From Corynebacterium sp. (GTDB taxonomy: Bacteria; Actinomycetota; Actinomycetes; Mycobacteriales; Mycobacteriaceae): a stretch of DNA of 38,708 nucleotides. Location: positions 1 to 38,708 of the forward strand of contig NZ_DUOE01000178.1 in the NCBI RefSeq assembly GCF_012838985.1, written 5' to 3'. The position numbers were made by a program, and so were the translations under genes. The notes under the pieces are model-generated. The model was not told the origin of the DNA. It saw only the letters and a program-made list of their open reading frames with translations, and did not search any database. Numbering within the stretch: position 1 is the stretch's first letter; each line of letters begins with the position of its first letter. Of this stretch, positions 8,547 to 16,210 are shown one piece after another.

Positions 8547-9245
8547 ATGTCCGCCAAGACGCCGCCGCCCGGCAAGCCCGACCCGTCCATCCTGTCCGAC
8601 CGCCAGCGACGCATCCTGGAGGTCATCCGGGATGCCGTCGTGCTGCGGGGCTACCCACCGAGCATCCGTGAGATCGGTGACGCCGCCGGACTGCAGTCGA
8701 CCTCCTCCGTGGCCTACCAGCTCAAGCAGCTCGAGAAGAAGGGCTTCCTGCGGCGTGACCCCAACAAGCCGCGCGCCGTGGACGTCCGCACCCTGCCCTC
8801 CACCGAACCGACCCGGAAGCCGGGCCGGAAGGCGGGCCCGAAGACCGCGCAGGCCCCGGAGGGGGCGGGTGCCGCCAACTTCATCCCGGTGCTGGGCCGT
8901 ATCGCCGCCGGCTCCCCGATCCTCGCCGAGCAGGAGGTGGAGGACTACTACCCGCTGCCCGCCGACCTCGTGGGCGACGGCGAGCTCTTCATGCTCCAGA
9001 TCGACGGCGAGTCGATGCGGGACGCCGGCATCCTCCACGGCGACTGGGTGGTCGTCCGTTCCCAGCCGGTGGCCGAGCAGGGTGAGTTCGTGGCCGCCCT
9101 CATCGACGGGGAGGCGACCGCCAAGGAGTTCCACAAGGACTCCACGGGTGTGTGGCTGCTCCCCCACAACGACGACTACGCGCCCATCCCCGGCGACCAG
9201 GCGGAGATCATGGGCAAGATCGTCTCCGTCTTCCGTCGCCTCTGA
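8547..9245 (+). CDS. lexA: LexA repressor of the SOS regulon (autoprotease)
   Basis: 232 aa. LexA binds SOS boxes and cleaves itself when RecA filaments form. The N-terminal winged helix contains [14 protein letters not shown] and the recognition segment [13 protein letters not shown] Pro/Lys/Arg linker (about 83-106) leads to the S24-type protease domain with cleavage site A121-G122 and catalytic S156 (DGESM) and K193 (TAKEF), all intact. The ATG at 8547 follows AAGGAG at good spacing. It is divergent from divS across a 267-bp gap holding the SOS boxes. RecA, its co-protease, is encoded at 34298-35428. Confidence 0.97.
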   Translation: MSAKTPPPGKPDPSILSDRQRRILEVIRDAVVLRGYPPSIREIGDAAGLQSTSSVAYQLKQLEKKGFLRRDPNKPRAVDVRTLPSTEPTRKPGRKAGPKTAQAPEGAGAANFIPVLGRIAAGSPILAEQEVEDYYPLPADLVGDGELFMLQIDGESMRDAGILHGDWVVVRSQPVAEQGEFVAALIDGEATAKEFHKDSTGVWLLPHNDDYAPIPGDQAEIMGKIVSVFRRL

Positions 9246-9431
9246 CCCACCCCCGTCTGATCGGGCATTCCGCGGTTCCGGGATCCACAGTTTCCCACCC
9301 AAACGGGCCCGTCAGGGACCCGCGCGAAGGGAGCGCACCCTCGTGGTGTCCCGGCGTGCCCGCCCCCGTTCGTCCTGTACAGGTCCCGTTCCCTTCACCT
9401 GGGACCCTGATTTTTGAAACAATGGGAAAAA

Positions 9432-9451
9432 CGGACATCCGCGGGTGTCCG
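9432..9451. promoter_or_regulatory. Inverted repeat upstream of sugR, candidate operator
   Basis: CGGACA (9432-9437) and TGTCCG (9446-9451) are perfect inverted copies around a CCGCGG centre, 31 bp before the sugR start. CGGACA also recurs three times upstream of fruK (12074, 12233, 12301). I recall the core of published C. glutamicum SugR sites as GTCGGACA, so autoregulation by SugR is plausible. The rest of the 237-bp lexA-sugR gap holds a CCTGTACAGG palindrome (9374-9383) and no gene that I can support. Confidence 0.5.
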
Positions 9452-9482
9452 ATTTCACCACCCGGTCGTCAGAGGAGACCCC

Positions 9483-10265
9483 ATGTACGCAGAGGAACGC
9501 CGTCGGCAGATCGCCTCCCTCACCGCTGTTGAGGGCCGAGTCAATGTCACCGAACTGGCGAACCGCTTCGACGTCACCGCCGAGACGATCCGCCGGGATC
9601 TCGCGGTGCTCGACAGGGAGGGTGTGGTGCACCGCGTGCACGGCGGCGCCGTCGCGAGCCAGACCTTCCAGACCACCGAGTTCTCCCTCGACGCCCGTTT
9701 CCGTTCCGCCCCGACCGCCAAGTCGGCGATCGCCCGCGCCGCGCTCCGGTTCCTCCCTGAACCCCAGGGCGGACTCTTCCTCGACGCCGGCTCGACCATC
9801 GGCACGCTGGCGGACCTCATCGCCGAGCAGCCGAACGCACGGCAGTGGTCCATCGTGACCAACAGCCTGCCCATCGCCCTCAACCTGGCCACCAAGGGTC
9901 TCAGCGAGGTGCAGCTGCTGGGTGGTTCCGTCCGGGCCATCACGCAGGCCGTCGTCGGTGACACCGCCCTGCGCACGCTGGCGCTCATGCGTGCCGACGT
10001 CGCCTTCATCGGCACCAACGCCCTCACCCTGGACCACGGACTGTCCACGGCGGACGCCCAGGAGGCGGCCATCAAGTCGGCCATGGTGACCAACGCCCAC
10101 AAGGTCGTCGTCCTCTGCGACTCGACGAAGCTGGGCACCGACTACCTGGTGAGCTTCGCGGGTATCGACGACATCGACGTCGTCATCACCGATCCCGCCG
10201 CACCGGAGTCCTTCGTCACGGCGCTCCGCGAGCGCGAGGTCGACGTCATCATCGCCGACAACTGA
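9483..10265 (+). CDS. sugR: DeoR-family global sugar regulator SugR
   Basis: 260 aa. A DeoR-type helix-turn-helix at residues 1-55 (with ETIRRDLAVLDREG) is followed by a sugar-phosphate binding DeoR C-terminal domain (about 75-235). In C. glutamicum, SugR represses ptsG, ptsI-ptsH, ptsF and glycolytic genes and is released by phosphorylated sugars. The N-terminus MYAEERRRQIASL and the location between lexA and ptsI match my memory of that protein. The ATG at 9483 has GAGGAG upstream; the frame stays open upstream but that part has no family character. It converges on ptsI, 29 bp apart. Confidence 0.88.
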   Translation: MYAEERRRQIASLTAVEGRVNVTELANRFDVTAETIRRDLAVLDREGVVHRVHGGAVASQTFQTTEFSLDARFRSAPTAKSAIARAALRFLPEPQGGLFLDAGSTIGTLADLIAEQPNARQWSIVTNSLPIALNLATKGLSEVQLLGGSVRAITQAVVGDTALRTLALMRADVAFIGTNALTLDHGLSTADAQEAAIKSAMVTNAHKVVVLCDSTKLGTDYLVSFAGIDDIDVVITDPAAPESFVTALREREVDVIIADN

Positions 10266-10294
10266 CCTCGCGCCACGCGGGCGTCGGCAAGCAG

Positions 10295-11974
10295 CTACCC
10301 GAGGACCATCTCCCGGGCGATCTCGCGTGCGGCGGTGGCGCCGGGGGCGTTGAGCACCGCCTCAGCCAGTTCCTGGCAGGCGGCGAGATCCAGCTCCGCC
10401 AGCTGCGCGCCGACGCCGGCGACGGCGGTGGACGCGGCCGACAGTGAGGTCACGCCGAGACCGGTGAGCACGCAGGCCAGCTTCGGGTCGGCGGCGGCCT
10501 CACCGCACACGCCGACGGGGGTCTCGGTGAGCTCGCCGACGCGGCAGGTCTCCTTGACCAGGCGCAGGACGGCCGGCTGCCACGGGTCGGTGAGGTAGGC
10601 CAGGTTCGGGGAGAGCCGGTCGGCGGCCATCGTGTACTGCGTGAGGTCGTTCGTGCCGATGGAGACGAAGTCCAGGTGGGGCATGATCTTGTCGGCCATG
10701 ATGACGGCCGCGGGGACCTCGATCATCGCGCCCGGGGTGAGGCCACGCTCGCGGCACAGGTCGGCGAACCAGCGGGCCTCGCGTTCGCGGGCGAGCATCG
10801 GGGCCATGACCCAGGTGGGGGCGTCCTCGCCGCGTCCCTCGGCGGCCAGCGCGATGGCGTCGAGCTGGCGGACCATGATGCCCTCGTTGTCCCAGGCGAT
10901 GCGGAGGCCGCGGACGCCGAGCGCCGGGTTGTCCTCATGCTCCATGTTGGCGTAGGCGATGGGCTTGTCGGAGCCTGCGTCGAGGGTGCGGATGACCACC
11001 TTGGAGTGCGGGAAGGCGTCGAAGACCTTCCGGTAGACGGCGGCCTGCTCCTCCACGGAGGGCTCCTGGGAGGTGCTGAGGAAGCTCATCTCGGTGCGGT
11101 AGAGACCGATGCCCTCGGCCTGCGTGTCGGCGGCGATGCGGGCGGCGTTGCCGTCGGCGACGTTGGCCAGCAGCTGGACCCGGTGCCCGTCCTTCGTCTG
11201 GGCCGGGCCGCGCCACTGGGCGACGATCGCGGCACGCTCACGGGAGGAGGCGACGGCCGCACGGGCGACGTCCTCGTCGGCGTCGAGGGTGACGGTGCCG
11301 CTGGCGCCGTCGACGAGCACGTGCTCACCGGCCGGGATCTCGTGGACCGCGCGGCCGGCGGCGACGATGCAGGGCACGTTGAGCTGGCGGGCGATGATCG
11401 CGGTGTGGCTGGTGGGGCCGCCGAGCTCGGTGACCAGGGCGACCACGAGCTCCGGGTTGAGGGTGGCGGTGTCCGCCGGGGAGAGATCGTCGGCGAAGAG
11501 GACGGATTCGCGCGTGACGTCGGGCAGGCCCGGTTCGTCCTCGCCGCGGAGTTCGGCGATGACGCGGTCGCGGATGTCCCGCAGGTCGGTGGTGCGCTCG
11601 GCCATGAGTCCGCCGGCGGCCTCGAACATGTCGATGAACTTCTGGGTGGCGGCGACGGTGGCGTAGTCGGCCGGGTGCCCACCGGCGATGTTCTTCTTCA
11701 CTGTCCGGCGCCAGCCGCGGTCGGTGACCATGCCGGCGGTGGCCCGGAGAACCTCCGCGGCGGCCCCCTCGACGGTGTCGGCGCGGGCGGTGAGACGGGC
11801 GGCGACGGCGTCGGCGGCGGTGGTGAAGCGTTCGAACTCGGCGTCGTGTGCGTCATCGGCGATCGTGGCGCCGGCGGTGGGCAGTTCGGGTCGGGGGTGG
11901 ACCCAGATGGCGGGTGCGTAGGCGATTCCGGCGACCACGCCGGTGCCCTTGATGATCGTGGAGTCAGAAATCAT
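10295..11974 (-). CDS. ptsI: PTS enzyme I (phosphoenolpyruvate-protein phosphotransferase)
   Basis: 559 aa. EI takes phosphate from PEP onto H190 (GGPTSHTAI) and passes it to HPr. The C-terminal PEP-binding TIM barrel carries the signatures DAGSDKP and DFVSIGTNDLTQY. The start is set at ATG 11974 by family length and N-terminal pattern; an in-frame ATG at 11989 is possible, and neither has a strong ribosome site. It is divergent from fruK-fruA and separated from ptsH by that operon, as in C. glutamicum. The shared 343-bp control region holds GlxR-type sites, one (12008-12023) about 35 bp from this start. Confidence 0.95.
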   Translation of the reverse strand: MISDSTIIKGTGVVAGIAYAPAIWVHPRPELPTAGATIADDAHDAEFERFTTAADAVAARLTARADTVEGAAAEVLRATAGMVTDRGWRRTVKKNIAGGHPADYATVAATQKFIDMFEAAGGLMAERTTDLRDIRDRVIAELRGEDEPGLPDVTRESVLFADDLSPADTATLNPELVVALVTELGGPTSHTAIIARQLNVPCIVAAGRAVHEIPAGEHVLVDGASGTVTLDADEDVARAAVASSRERAAIVAQWRGPAQTKDGHRVQLLANVADGNAARIAADTQAEGIGLYRTEMSFLSTSQEPSVEEQAAVYRKVFDAFPHSKVVIRTLDAGSDKPIAYANMEHEDNPALGVRGLRIAWDNEGIMVRQLDAIALAAEGRGEDAPTWVMAPMLAREREARWFADLCRERGLTPGAMIEVPAAVIMADKIMPHLDFVSIGTNDLTQYTMAADRLSPNLAYLTDPWQPAVLRLVKETCRVGELTETPVGVCGEAAADPKLACVLTGLGVTSLSAASTAVAGVGAQLAELDLAACQELAEAVLNAPGATAAREIAREMVLG

Positions 11975-12002
11975 GGTGGCTGGTCCCATCTCACAGTGAC
12001 GA

Positions 12003-12028
12003 GGTGTTGTGACATCCAGAACACCACA
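12003..12028. promoter_or_regulatory. Repeat cluster with GlxR-like site upstream of ptsI
   Basis: GGTGTT (12003-12008) and AACACC (12020-12025) form a perfect inverted repeat with an 11-bp spacer. Nested in it, TGTGACATCCAGAACA (12008-12023) matches 8 of 10 defined positions of the GlxR/CRP site TGTGA-N6-TCACA. The motifs recur at 12098-12111: GGTGTTGTGAC appears inverted and AACACCACA as a direct repeat. Which protein reads which motif is inference. Confidence 0.5.
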
Positions 12029-12065
12029 AAATCCACTGGTTAGCAACGATACAGACAGCCAACTC

Positions 12066-12094
12066 TTGACAAACGGACACAATCGGGCAATACT
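12066..12094 (+). promoter_or_regulatory. Promoter for fruK-fruA
   Basis: A perfect TTGACA (12066-12071) and AATACT (12089-12094, 4 of 6 consensus) are 17 bp apart on the plus strand. A CGGACA motif (12074-12079) lies in the spacer, where a bound repressor such as SugR would block the polymerase. The mRNA leader would be about 215 nt. A second AT-rich -10-like TATAAC occurs at 12138-12143. Confidence 0.6.
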
Positions 12095-12097
12095 TAG

Positions 12098-12132
12098 GTC
12101 ACAACACCACATTAGATGTGATCTAGTTCATC
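12098..12132. promoter_or_regulatory. Second repeat copy and GlxR-type site upstream of fruK
   Basis: GTCACAACACC (12098-12108) is the exact inverse of 12003-12013. Just downstream, TGTGATCTAGTTCATC (12117-12132) matches TGTGA, the central TA and TCA of the GlxR consensus TGTGANNTANNTCACA. GlxR is the cAMP-responsive CRP-type regulator of corynebacteria and is known to bind PTS promoters. This is the better of the two GlxR candidates in this gap. Confidence 0.6.
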
Positions 12133-12317
12133 AATTTTATAACGTCTCGCCCCGGACCACCCCGGAGCGCCCCGGCCCCCGGGGAACGCCCCTTAGGATT
12201 GATCCAGCTCAGGGCACGTCCGGCCACACGGTCGGACACAGATCCGGGCATGCGTCCTCCGCACCCCGCGGAGACGCGGCAACAGCACGTTTTTTCCGAA
12301 CGGACAGGGAGCCCGCC

Positions 12318-13283
12318 GTGATTCTCACCCTCACCCCCAACCCCAGTATCGACGCGACCATGCAACTGGGGACGAGGCTGCGCCGCGGGCTCGTCCACCG
12401 CCCCTCCGCCATCTCCCAGGTGGCCGGCGGCAAAGGCGTCAACGTCACGCACGCGCTGACCCTGGCCGACAAGCTCAGCCTCGCCCTCTTCCCGGCGGAC
12501 AGCAACGACCCCTTCGTGGCGCTGGCCCGCCGGGCGGGGATCCCCTTCCACTCCATCCCGGTGTCCGGGGGCGTCCGGATCAACACCACCCTCACCGAGC
12601 CGGACGGCACCACCACCAAGATCAACGGCCTCGGCGCGGAGATCGAACCGCCCACCCGCCGCATCATCGAGGAGACCGTCGTCCGCCTCGCCGCGAACGC
12701 CTCCTGGCTGGTCATGGCTGGTTCACTGCCCCCGGGCGTACCGACCGGCTGGTACACGGAGCTCATCTCAGCCGTCCGCGGGACGCACCCGGACCTCCCC
12801 ATCGCCGTCGACACGTCCGACGCCGCGATGATCGCCCTCGGCGAGGGCTTCGGCGTCGCCGCCCCCACGCTCATCAAGCCCAACGGCCTGGAGCTGGGGC
12901 AGCTGGTCGACCGGGACGGCGAACACCTGGAGCAGGCCGCCGCGGAGGGGGACTTCGCTCCCGTCGTCGAGGCCGCCCGCATCGTCGTCGAGCGCGGGGT
13001 CCGCGAGGTCCTGGTCACCCTCGGAGCCGCCGGCGGTGTCCTGGTCACGAGGGACGGCGTCTGGCACGCCACCCCTCCCCCGGTCGACGTCATGTCCACC
13101 GTCGGCGCCGGTGACAGCTCTCTCGCCGGTTACCTCATGGCTCGCGCCGAGGGCGCCGGCCCCGCCGACTGCCTGGCCCGCGCCATCGCCTACGGCACCG
13201 CCGCCACCGGCCTGCCCGGCACCACCATTCCTTCCCCCACACAACTAAATCTCGAGGAAACCCATGTCCGTCATCTCTCCTGA
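12318..13283 (+). CDS. fruK: 1-phosphofructokinase (PfkB family)
   Basis: 321 aa. FruK phosphorylates fructose 1-phosphate, the product of fructose uptake by FruA, to fructose 1,6-bisphosphate. PfkB hallmarks are present: TPNPSIDAT at the N-terminus, GGKGVNV near residue 40, and the C-terminal TVGAGDSS with the catalytic Asp. The start is GTG at 12318, preceded by AGGGAG at 7 bp; the frame is open far upstream but only this start gives the family N-terminus. The 3' end overlaps fruA by 20 bp, so the two are co-translated. In C. glutamicum a DeoR regulator, fruR, precedes fruK; none is found here. Confidence 0.93.
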   Translation: MILTLTPNPSIDATMQLGTRLRRGLVHRPSAISQVAGGKGVNVTHALTLADKLSLALFPADSNDPFVALARRAGIPFHSIPVSGGVRINTTLTEPDGTTTKINGLGAEIEPPTRRIIEETVVRLAANASWLVMAGSLPPGVPTGWYTELISAVRGTHPDLPIAVDTSDAAMIALGEGFGVAAPTLIKPNGLELGQLVDRDGEHLEQAAAEGDFAPVVEAARIVVERGVREVLVTLGAAGGVLVTRDGVWHATPPPVDVMSTVGAGDSSLAGYLMARAEGAGPADCLARAIAYGTAATGLPGTTIPSPTQLNLEETHVRHLS

Positions 13284-15333
13284 CCTGGTACGTCTGGACG
13301 CCGACCTCGGCGCCTCCACCACCGAGGTCATCACCGCCCTGGCCGGGGTCGTCCATGACGCCGACCGCGCCAGCTCCCAGCAACTGCTTGCCGACGCCGC
13401 CCTCGCCCGCGAGGCCCAGAACCCCACGGGTGTGCCCGGGCGCGTCGCCATCCCCCACTGCCGTTCCGCGGCAGTCGAGGTCCCGACCCTGGCCTTCGCC
13501 CGGCTGTCCCGCCCCGTTGATTTCGGCGGGCCCGACGGCGACGCCGAACTCGTCTTCCTCATCGCCGCCCCGGAGGGCGGCGGCAAGGCCCACCTGAAGA
13601 TCCTCTCGAAGCTGGCCCGTGCCCTCGTGCGCGGTGACTTCGTCGAGCGCCTGCGTGCCGCCACCACGGAGCAGGAGATCGTCACGGCCGTCGAGGAGGT
13701 CGTGGGCGACATCCCGCAAGCAGCCCCTGCAGCCCCTGCGACCCCTGCACCCACCTCCCCGGAAACCGCCGAAAACGCGGAAACCGCTGACAACGCCAAG
13801 GACGTCGGGAAGCAGGTGACCCGCCTCGTCGCGGTCACCGCCTGCCCCACCGGCATCGCCCACACCTACATGGCCGCCGACGCCCTGGCGCAGACGGCCG
13901 CCGCCCGCGAGGACGTCAAACTCCACGTCGAGACCCAGGGTTCCTCCTCCACCGAGGCCCTGGACCCGGCCCTCATCCGGGACGCGGACGCCGTCATCTT
14001 CGCCACCGACGTCGGTGTGCGTGACCGCGAGCGTTTCGCCGGCAAGCCCGTCATCGAGTCGCCCGTCAAGCGCGCCATCAACGAGCCCTCCGTCATGCTC
14101 GACGAGGCCGTCGCCGCCTCCCGTAACCCGGAGGCACGTCGGGTGAGCGGGGCGGCGTCGGCAGGCACCGCCGAGACGGAGAAGCAGGCCCAGCTGAGCT
14201 GGCCGCGCCGCATCCAGCAGGCGGTGATGACGGGTGTGTCCTACATGATCCCGTTCGTCGCGGCCGGTGGTCTGCTGCTGGCCCTCGGCTTCCTCGTCGG
14301 CGGCTACGACATGGCCAACGGCTGGCAGGCGATCGCGCTGCAGCATTCGCTGACCAACCTGCCCGGCAACACCGTGCTCGTCGACGGCGCCGCCATGACC
14401 TTCGACCGCGCCGGACTCGCGCTCTACCTGGGTGCGGTACTCTTCGCCACGGGTCAGATGGCGATGGGCTTCGTCGTCGCGGCCCTGTCCGGTTACACGG
14501 CCTACGCCCTGGCCGGGCGCCCCGGCATCGCGCCCGGTTTCGTCGGCGGCGCGATCTCCGTGCTCATCGGCGCCGGCTTCATCGGTGGTCTGGTCACCGG
14601 TGTGCTGGCCGGTGTGGTGGCCTACTGGATCGGCTCCTGGAAGGTGCCCCGCATCCTGGGTTCGCTCATGCCCGTGGTGATCATCCCGCTGCTGACCTCG
14701 CTCATCGTCGGCCTGTCGATGTTCCTGCTGCTCGGGCGCCCGCTGGAGGGCATCATGAGCGGGCTGACCGACTGGCTGTCCTCGATGTCCGGTTCCTCGG
14801 CGGTGCTGCTGGGTGTCATCCTCGGTCTGATGATGTGCTTCGACCTGGGTGGTCCGGTGAACAAGGCGGCCTACCTCTTCGCCACCGCCGGCCTGTCCAC
14901 GGGTGATGAGTCCGCCATGCAGATCATGGCCGCGGTCATGGCCGCCGGCATGGTCCCGCCGATCGCCCTGTCCGTGGCCACCTTCCTGCGCAGCCGTCTG
15001 TTCAGCCCCGCGGAGCAGGAGAACGGCAAGTCCGCCTGGCTGCTGGGGCTGTCCTTCATCTCCGAGGGGGCGATCCCGTTCGCCGCGGCTGATCCGCTGC
15101 GTGTCATCCCGTCGATGATGATCGGTGGTGCGACCACCGGTGCGTTGTCCATGGCGCTCGGAGTCGGTTCCCGGGCCCCGCACGGCGGTGTGTTCGTCCT
15201 CTTCGCCATCGACCCCTGGTGGGGCTTCCTGGTGGCGATCCTGGCCGGCACGGTCGTCTCCGTGGTCGCCGTCATCGCCCTCAAGCAGTTCTGGCCGACG
15301 AAGGCGGTAGCAGCCGTCCCGGTCGATGCCTAA
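13264..15333 (+). CDS. fruA: PTS fructose-specific EIIABC permease
   Basis: 689 aa, a fused EIIA-EIIB-EIIC protein that imports fructose and phosphorylates it at C1. EIIA occupies about residues 1-150 with the phospho-His H65 (IPHCRS). An Ala/Pro-rich linker (151-183, from a short DNA repeat) leads to EIIB with phospho-Cys C194 (TACPTGIAHTY). EIIC starts near residue 315 and holds about eight to ten membrane segments. The domain order matches corynebacterial PtsF. The ATG at 13264 lies inside the end of fruK, behind GAGGAAA. Phosphate reaches it from EI and HPr, encoded on either side. Confidence 0.95.
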   Translation: MSVISPDLVRLDADLGASTTEVITALAGVVHDADRASSQQLLADAALAREAQNPTGVPGRVAIPHCRSAAVEVPTLAFARLSRPVDFGGPDGDAELVFLIAAPEGGGKAHLKILSKLARALVRGDFVERLRAATTEQEIVTAVEEVVGDIPQAAPAAPATPAPTSPETAENAETADNAKDVGKQVTRLVAVTACPTGIAHTYMAADALAQTAAAREDVKLHVETQGSSSTEALDPALIRDADAVIFATDVGVRDRERFAGKPVIESPVKRAINEPSVMLDEAVAASRNPEARRVSGAASAGTAETEKQAQLSWPRRIQQAVMTGVSYMIPFVAAGGLLLALGFLVGGYDMANGWQAIALQHSLTNLPGNTVLVDGAAMTFDRAGLALYLGAVLFATGQMAMGFVVAALSGYTAYALAGRPGIAPGFVGGAISVLIGAGFIGGLVTGVLAGVVAYWIGSWKVPRILGSLMPVVIIPLLTSLIVGLSMFLLLGRPLEGIMSGLTDWLSSMSGSSAVLLGVILGLMMCFDLGGPVNKAAYLFATAGLSTGDESAMQIMAAVMAAGMVPPIALSVATFLRSRLFSPAEQENGKSAWLLGLSFISEGAIPFAAADPLRVIPSMMIGGATTGALSMALGVGSRAPHGGVFVLFAIDPWWGFLVAILAGTVVSVVAVIALKQFWPTKAVAAVPVDA

Positions 15334-15383
15334 ACTGGCTTACAGTTCCAGAAGATCCCCACGTCCAGGAAAGGACCCCATCC

Positions 15384-15650
15384 ATGGCCTCCAAGACCGT
15401 GACCGTCGGCTCCGCAGTCGGCCTCCATGCCCGCCCCGCCGCCATCGTCGCTGACGCAGCCGCCGAGTACGACGACGAGATCCTCCTCACCCTCGTCGGC
15501 GACGAGGACGGTGAGGAAGCGGACGCCGCCTCCTCCCTCATGATCATGGCGCTCGGCGCGGAGAAGGGTGACCAGGTCACCGTCACCTCCGACAACGCTG
15601 ACGCCGTCGAGAAGATCGCCGCCCTCATCGAGTCGGATCTGGACAAGTAG
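15384..15650 (+). CDS. ptsH: Phosphocarrier protein HPr
   Basis: 88 aa, full length. HPr relays phosphate from EI to EIIA through H15 (GLHARPAA), which is intact. S50 aligns with the regulatory Ser46 of Gram-positive HPr, but the flanking sequence differs and HPr kinase is not usual in corynebacteria, so it may not be phosphorylated. The ATG at 15384 has AGGAAAGGA upstream; the frame is open back into fruA but has no family character there. It follows fruA by 50 bp and ends before a strong terminator, so it is the last gene of the fruK-fruA-ptsH unit, possibly with its own promoter in the gap. Confidence 0.97.
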   Translation: MASKTVTVGSAVGLHARPAAIVADAAAEYDDEILLTLVGDEDGEEADAASSLMIMALGAEKGDQVTVTSDNADAVEKIAALIESDLDK

Positions 15651-15682
15651 TCCGGGCGCCCCAGACACGCAAGACACAGAGA

Positions 15683-15718
15683 ACGCCTCCCTCCCCTGTC
15701 TGCAGGGGCGGGAGGCGT
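15683..15718. terminator. Bidirectional terminator between ptsH and the convergent small gene
   Basis: Outer arms ACGCCTCCC (15683-15691) and GGGAGGCGT (15710-15718) pair perfectly; an inner CCCCT/AGGGG extends the stem over a 6-nt loop. It is followed by CCGTCGTTTCT on the plus strand. It separates the stop codons of two convergent genes. Confidence 0.85.
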
Positions 15719-15733
15719 CCGTCGTTTCTCAGG

Positions 15734-16102
15734 TCACATGTAGGCGATGATGATCGCGTCGTGGCGTTCGGCGGCCTCGGCGAAGAACTGCGCCAGGCCG
15801 GGCAGGTCGTGGGAGTAGGTGACCTCGCCGACCTCGGAGAGGGCCTGCGCGATCATGGTCACCTGGACGGGTGCCAGCGCGTTGCGCGTCGGCTTGTACT
15901 GCCACATCTCGCCGCCGTTGAGGGCGGGCTCCGCGTGCGTGAGCATGAGGTCGTCGTCGAGGATGAACCACTCGTCGCTGAGACGCAGGACCGGGAGCTC
16001 TTCCTCGGCGATGAGCTTTTCGACGACCGCCACCCGGTCCGGGTTGACCGTCAGTCGCAGGTAATCGTCCTTGGAGACGGCAAGGTAAACAGGAACACGC
16101 AT
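15734..16102 (-). CDS. Conserved hypothetical protein
   Basis: 122 aa, soluble, acidic, no signal peptide or membrane helix, no motif I recognise. The N-terminus MRVPVYLAVSKDDYLRL and the Trp/Tyr-containing middle (DEWFILDDDL, MWQYKP) suggest a compact alpha/beta fold. The GC-rich third positions and a single clean ATG support a real gene. On the minus strand TAGAAC (16115-16110) ends 7 nt before the ATG, so the mRNA may be leaderless. It lies downstream of the uracil permease gene across a 108-bp gap, suggesting its own promoter. No function is proposed. Confidence 0.75.
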   Translation of the reverse strand: MRVPVYLAVSKDDYLRLTVNPDRVAVVEKLIAEEELPVLRLSDEWFILDDDLMLTHAEPALNGGEMWQYKPTRNALAPVQVTMIAQALSEVGEVTYSHDLPGLAQFFAEAAERHDAIIIAYM

Positions 16103-16210
16103 GCCTACCGTTCTACCACCGGGAGGGGTCCGCGGGCTCCCCGGCCGCGGTGTTCCACGGGGTGTCTGTGACGAATATCGCGCCCCGCCGCCCGGAACCC
16201 CCGGGGGCTG

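Noticed and set aside
9414..9482. Upstream in-frame start for sugR
   Set aside because: It covers the inverted repeat and promoter region and lacks DeoR character; the ATG at 9483 has GAGGAG.
9246..9482. A small RNA or gene between lexA and sugR
   Set aside because: There is a CCTGTACAGG palindrome and an AT-rich patch but no promoter-terminator pair or credible frame.
13720..13760. Short GCAGCCCCT repeat as a mobile-element footprint
   Set aside because: It encodes the Ala/Pro linker between EIIA and EIIB of FruA, a common kind of interdomain repeat.
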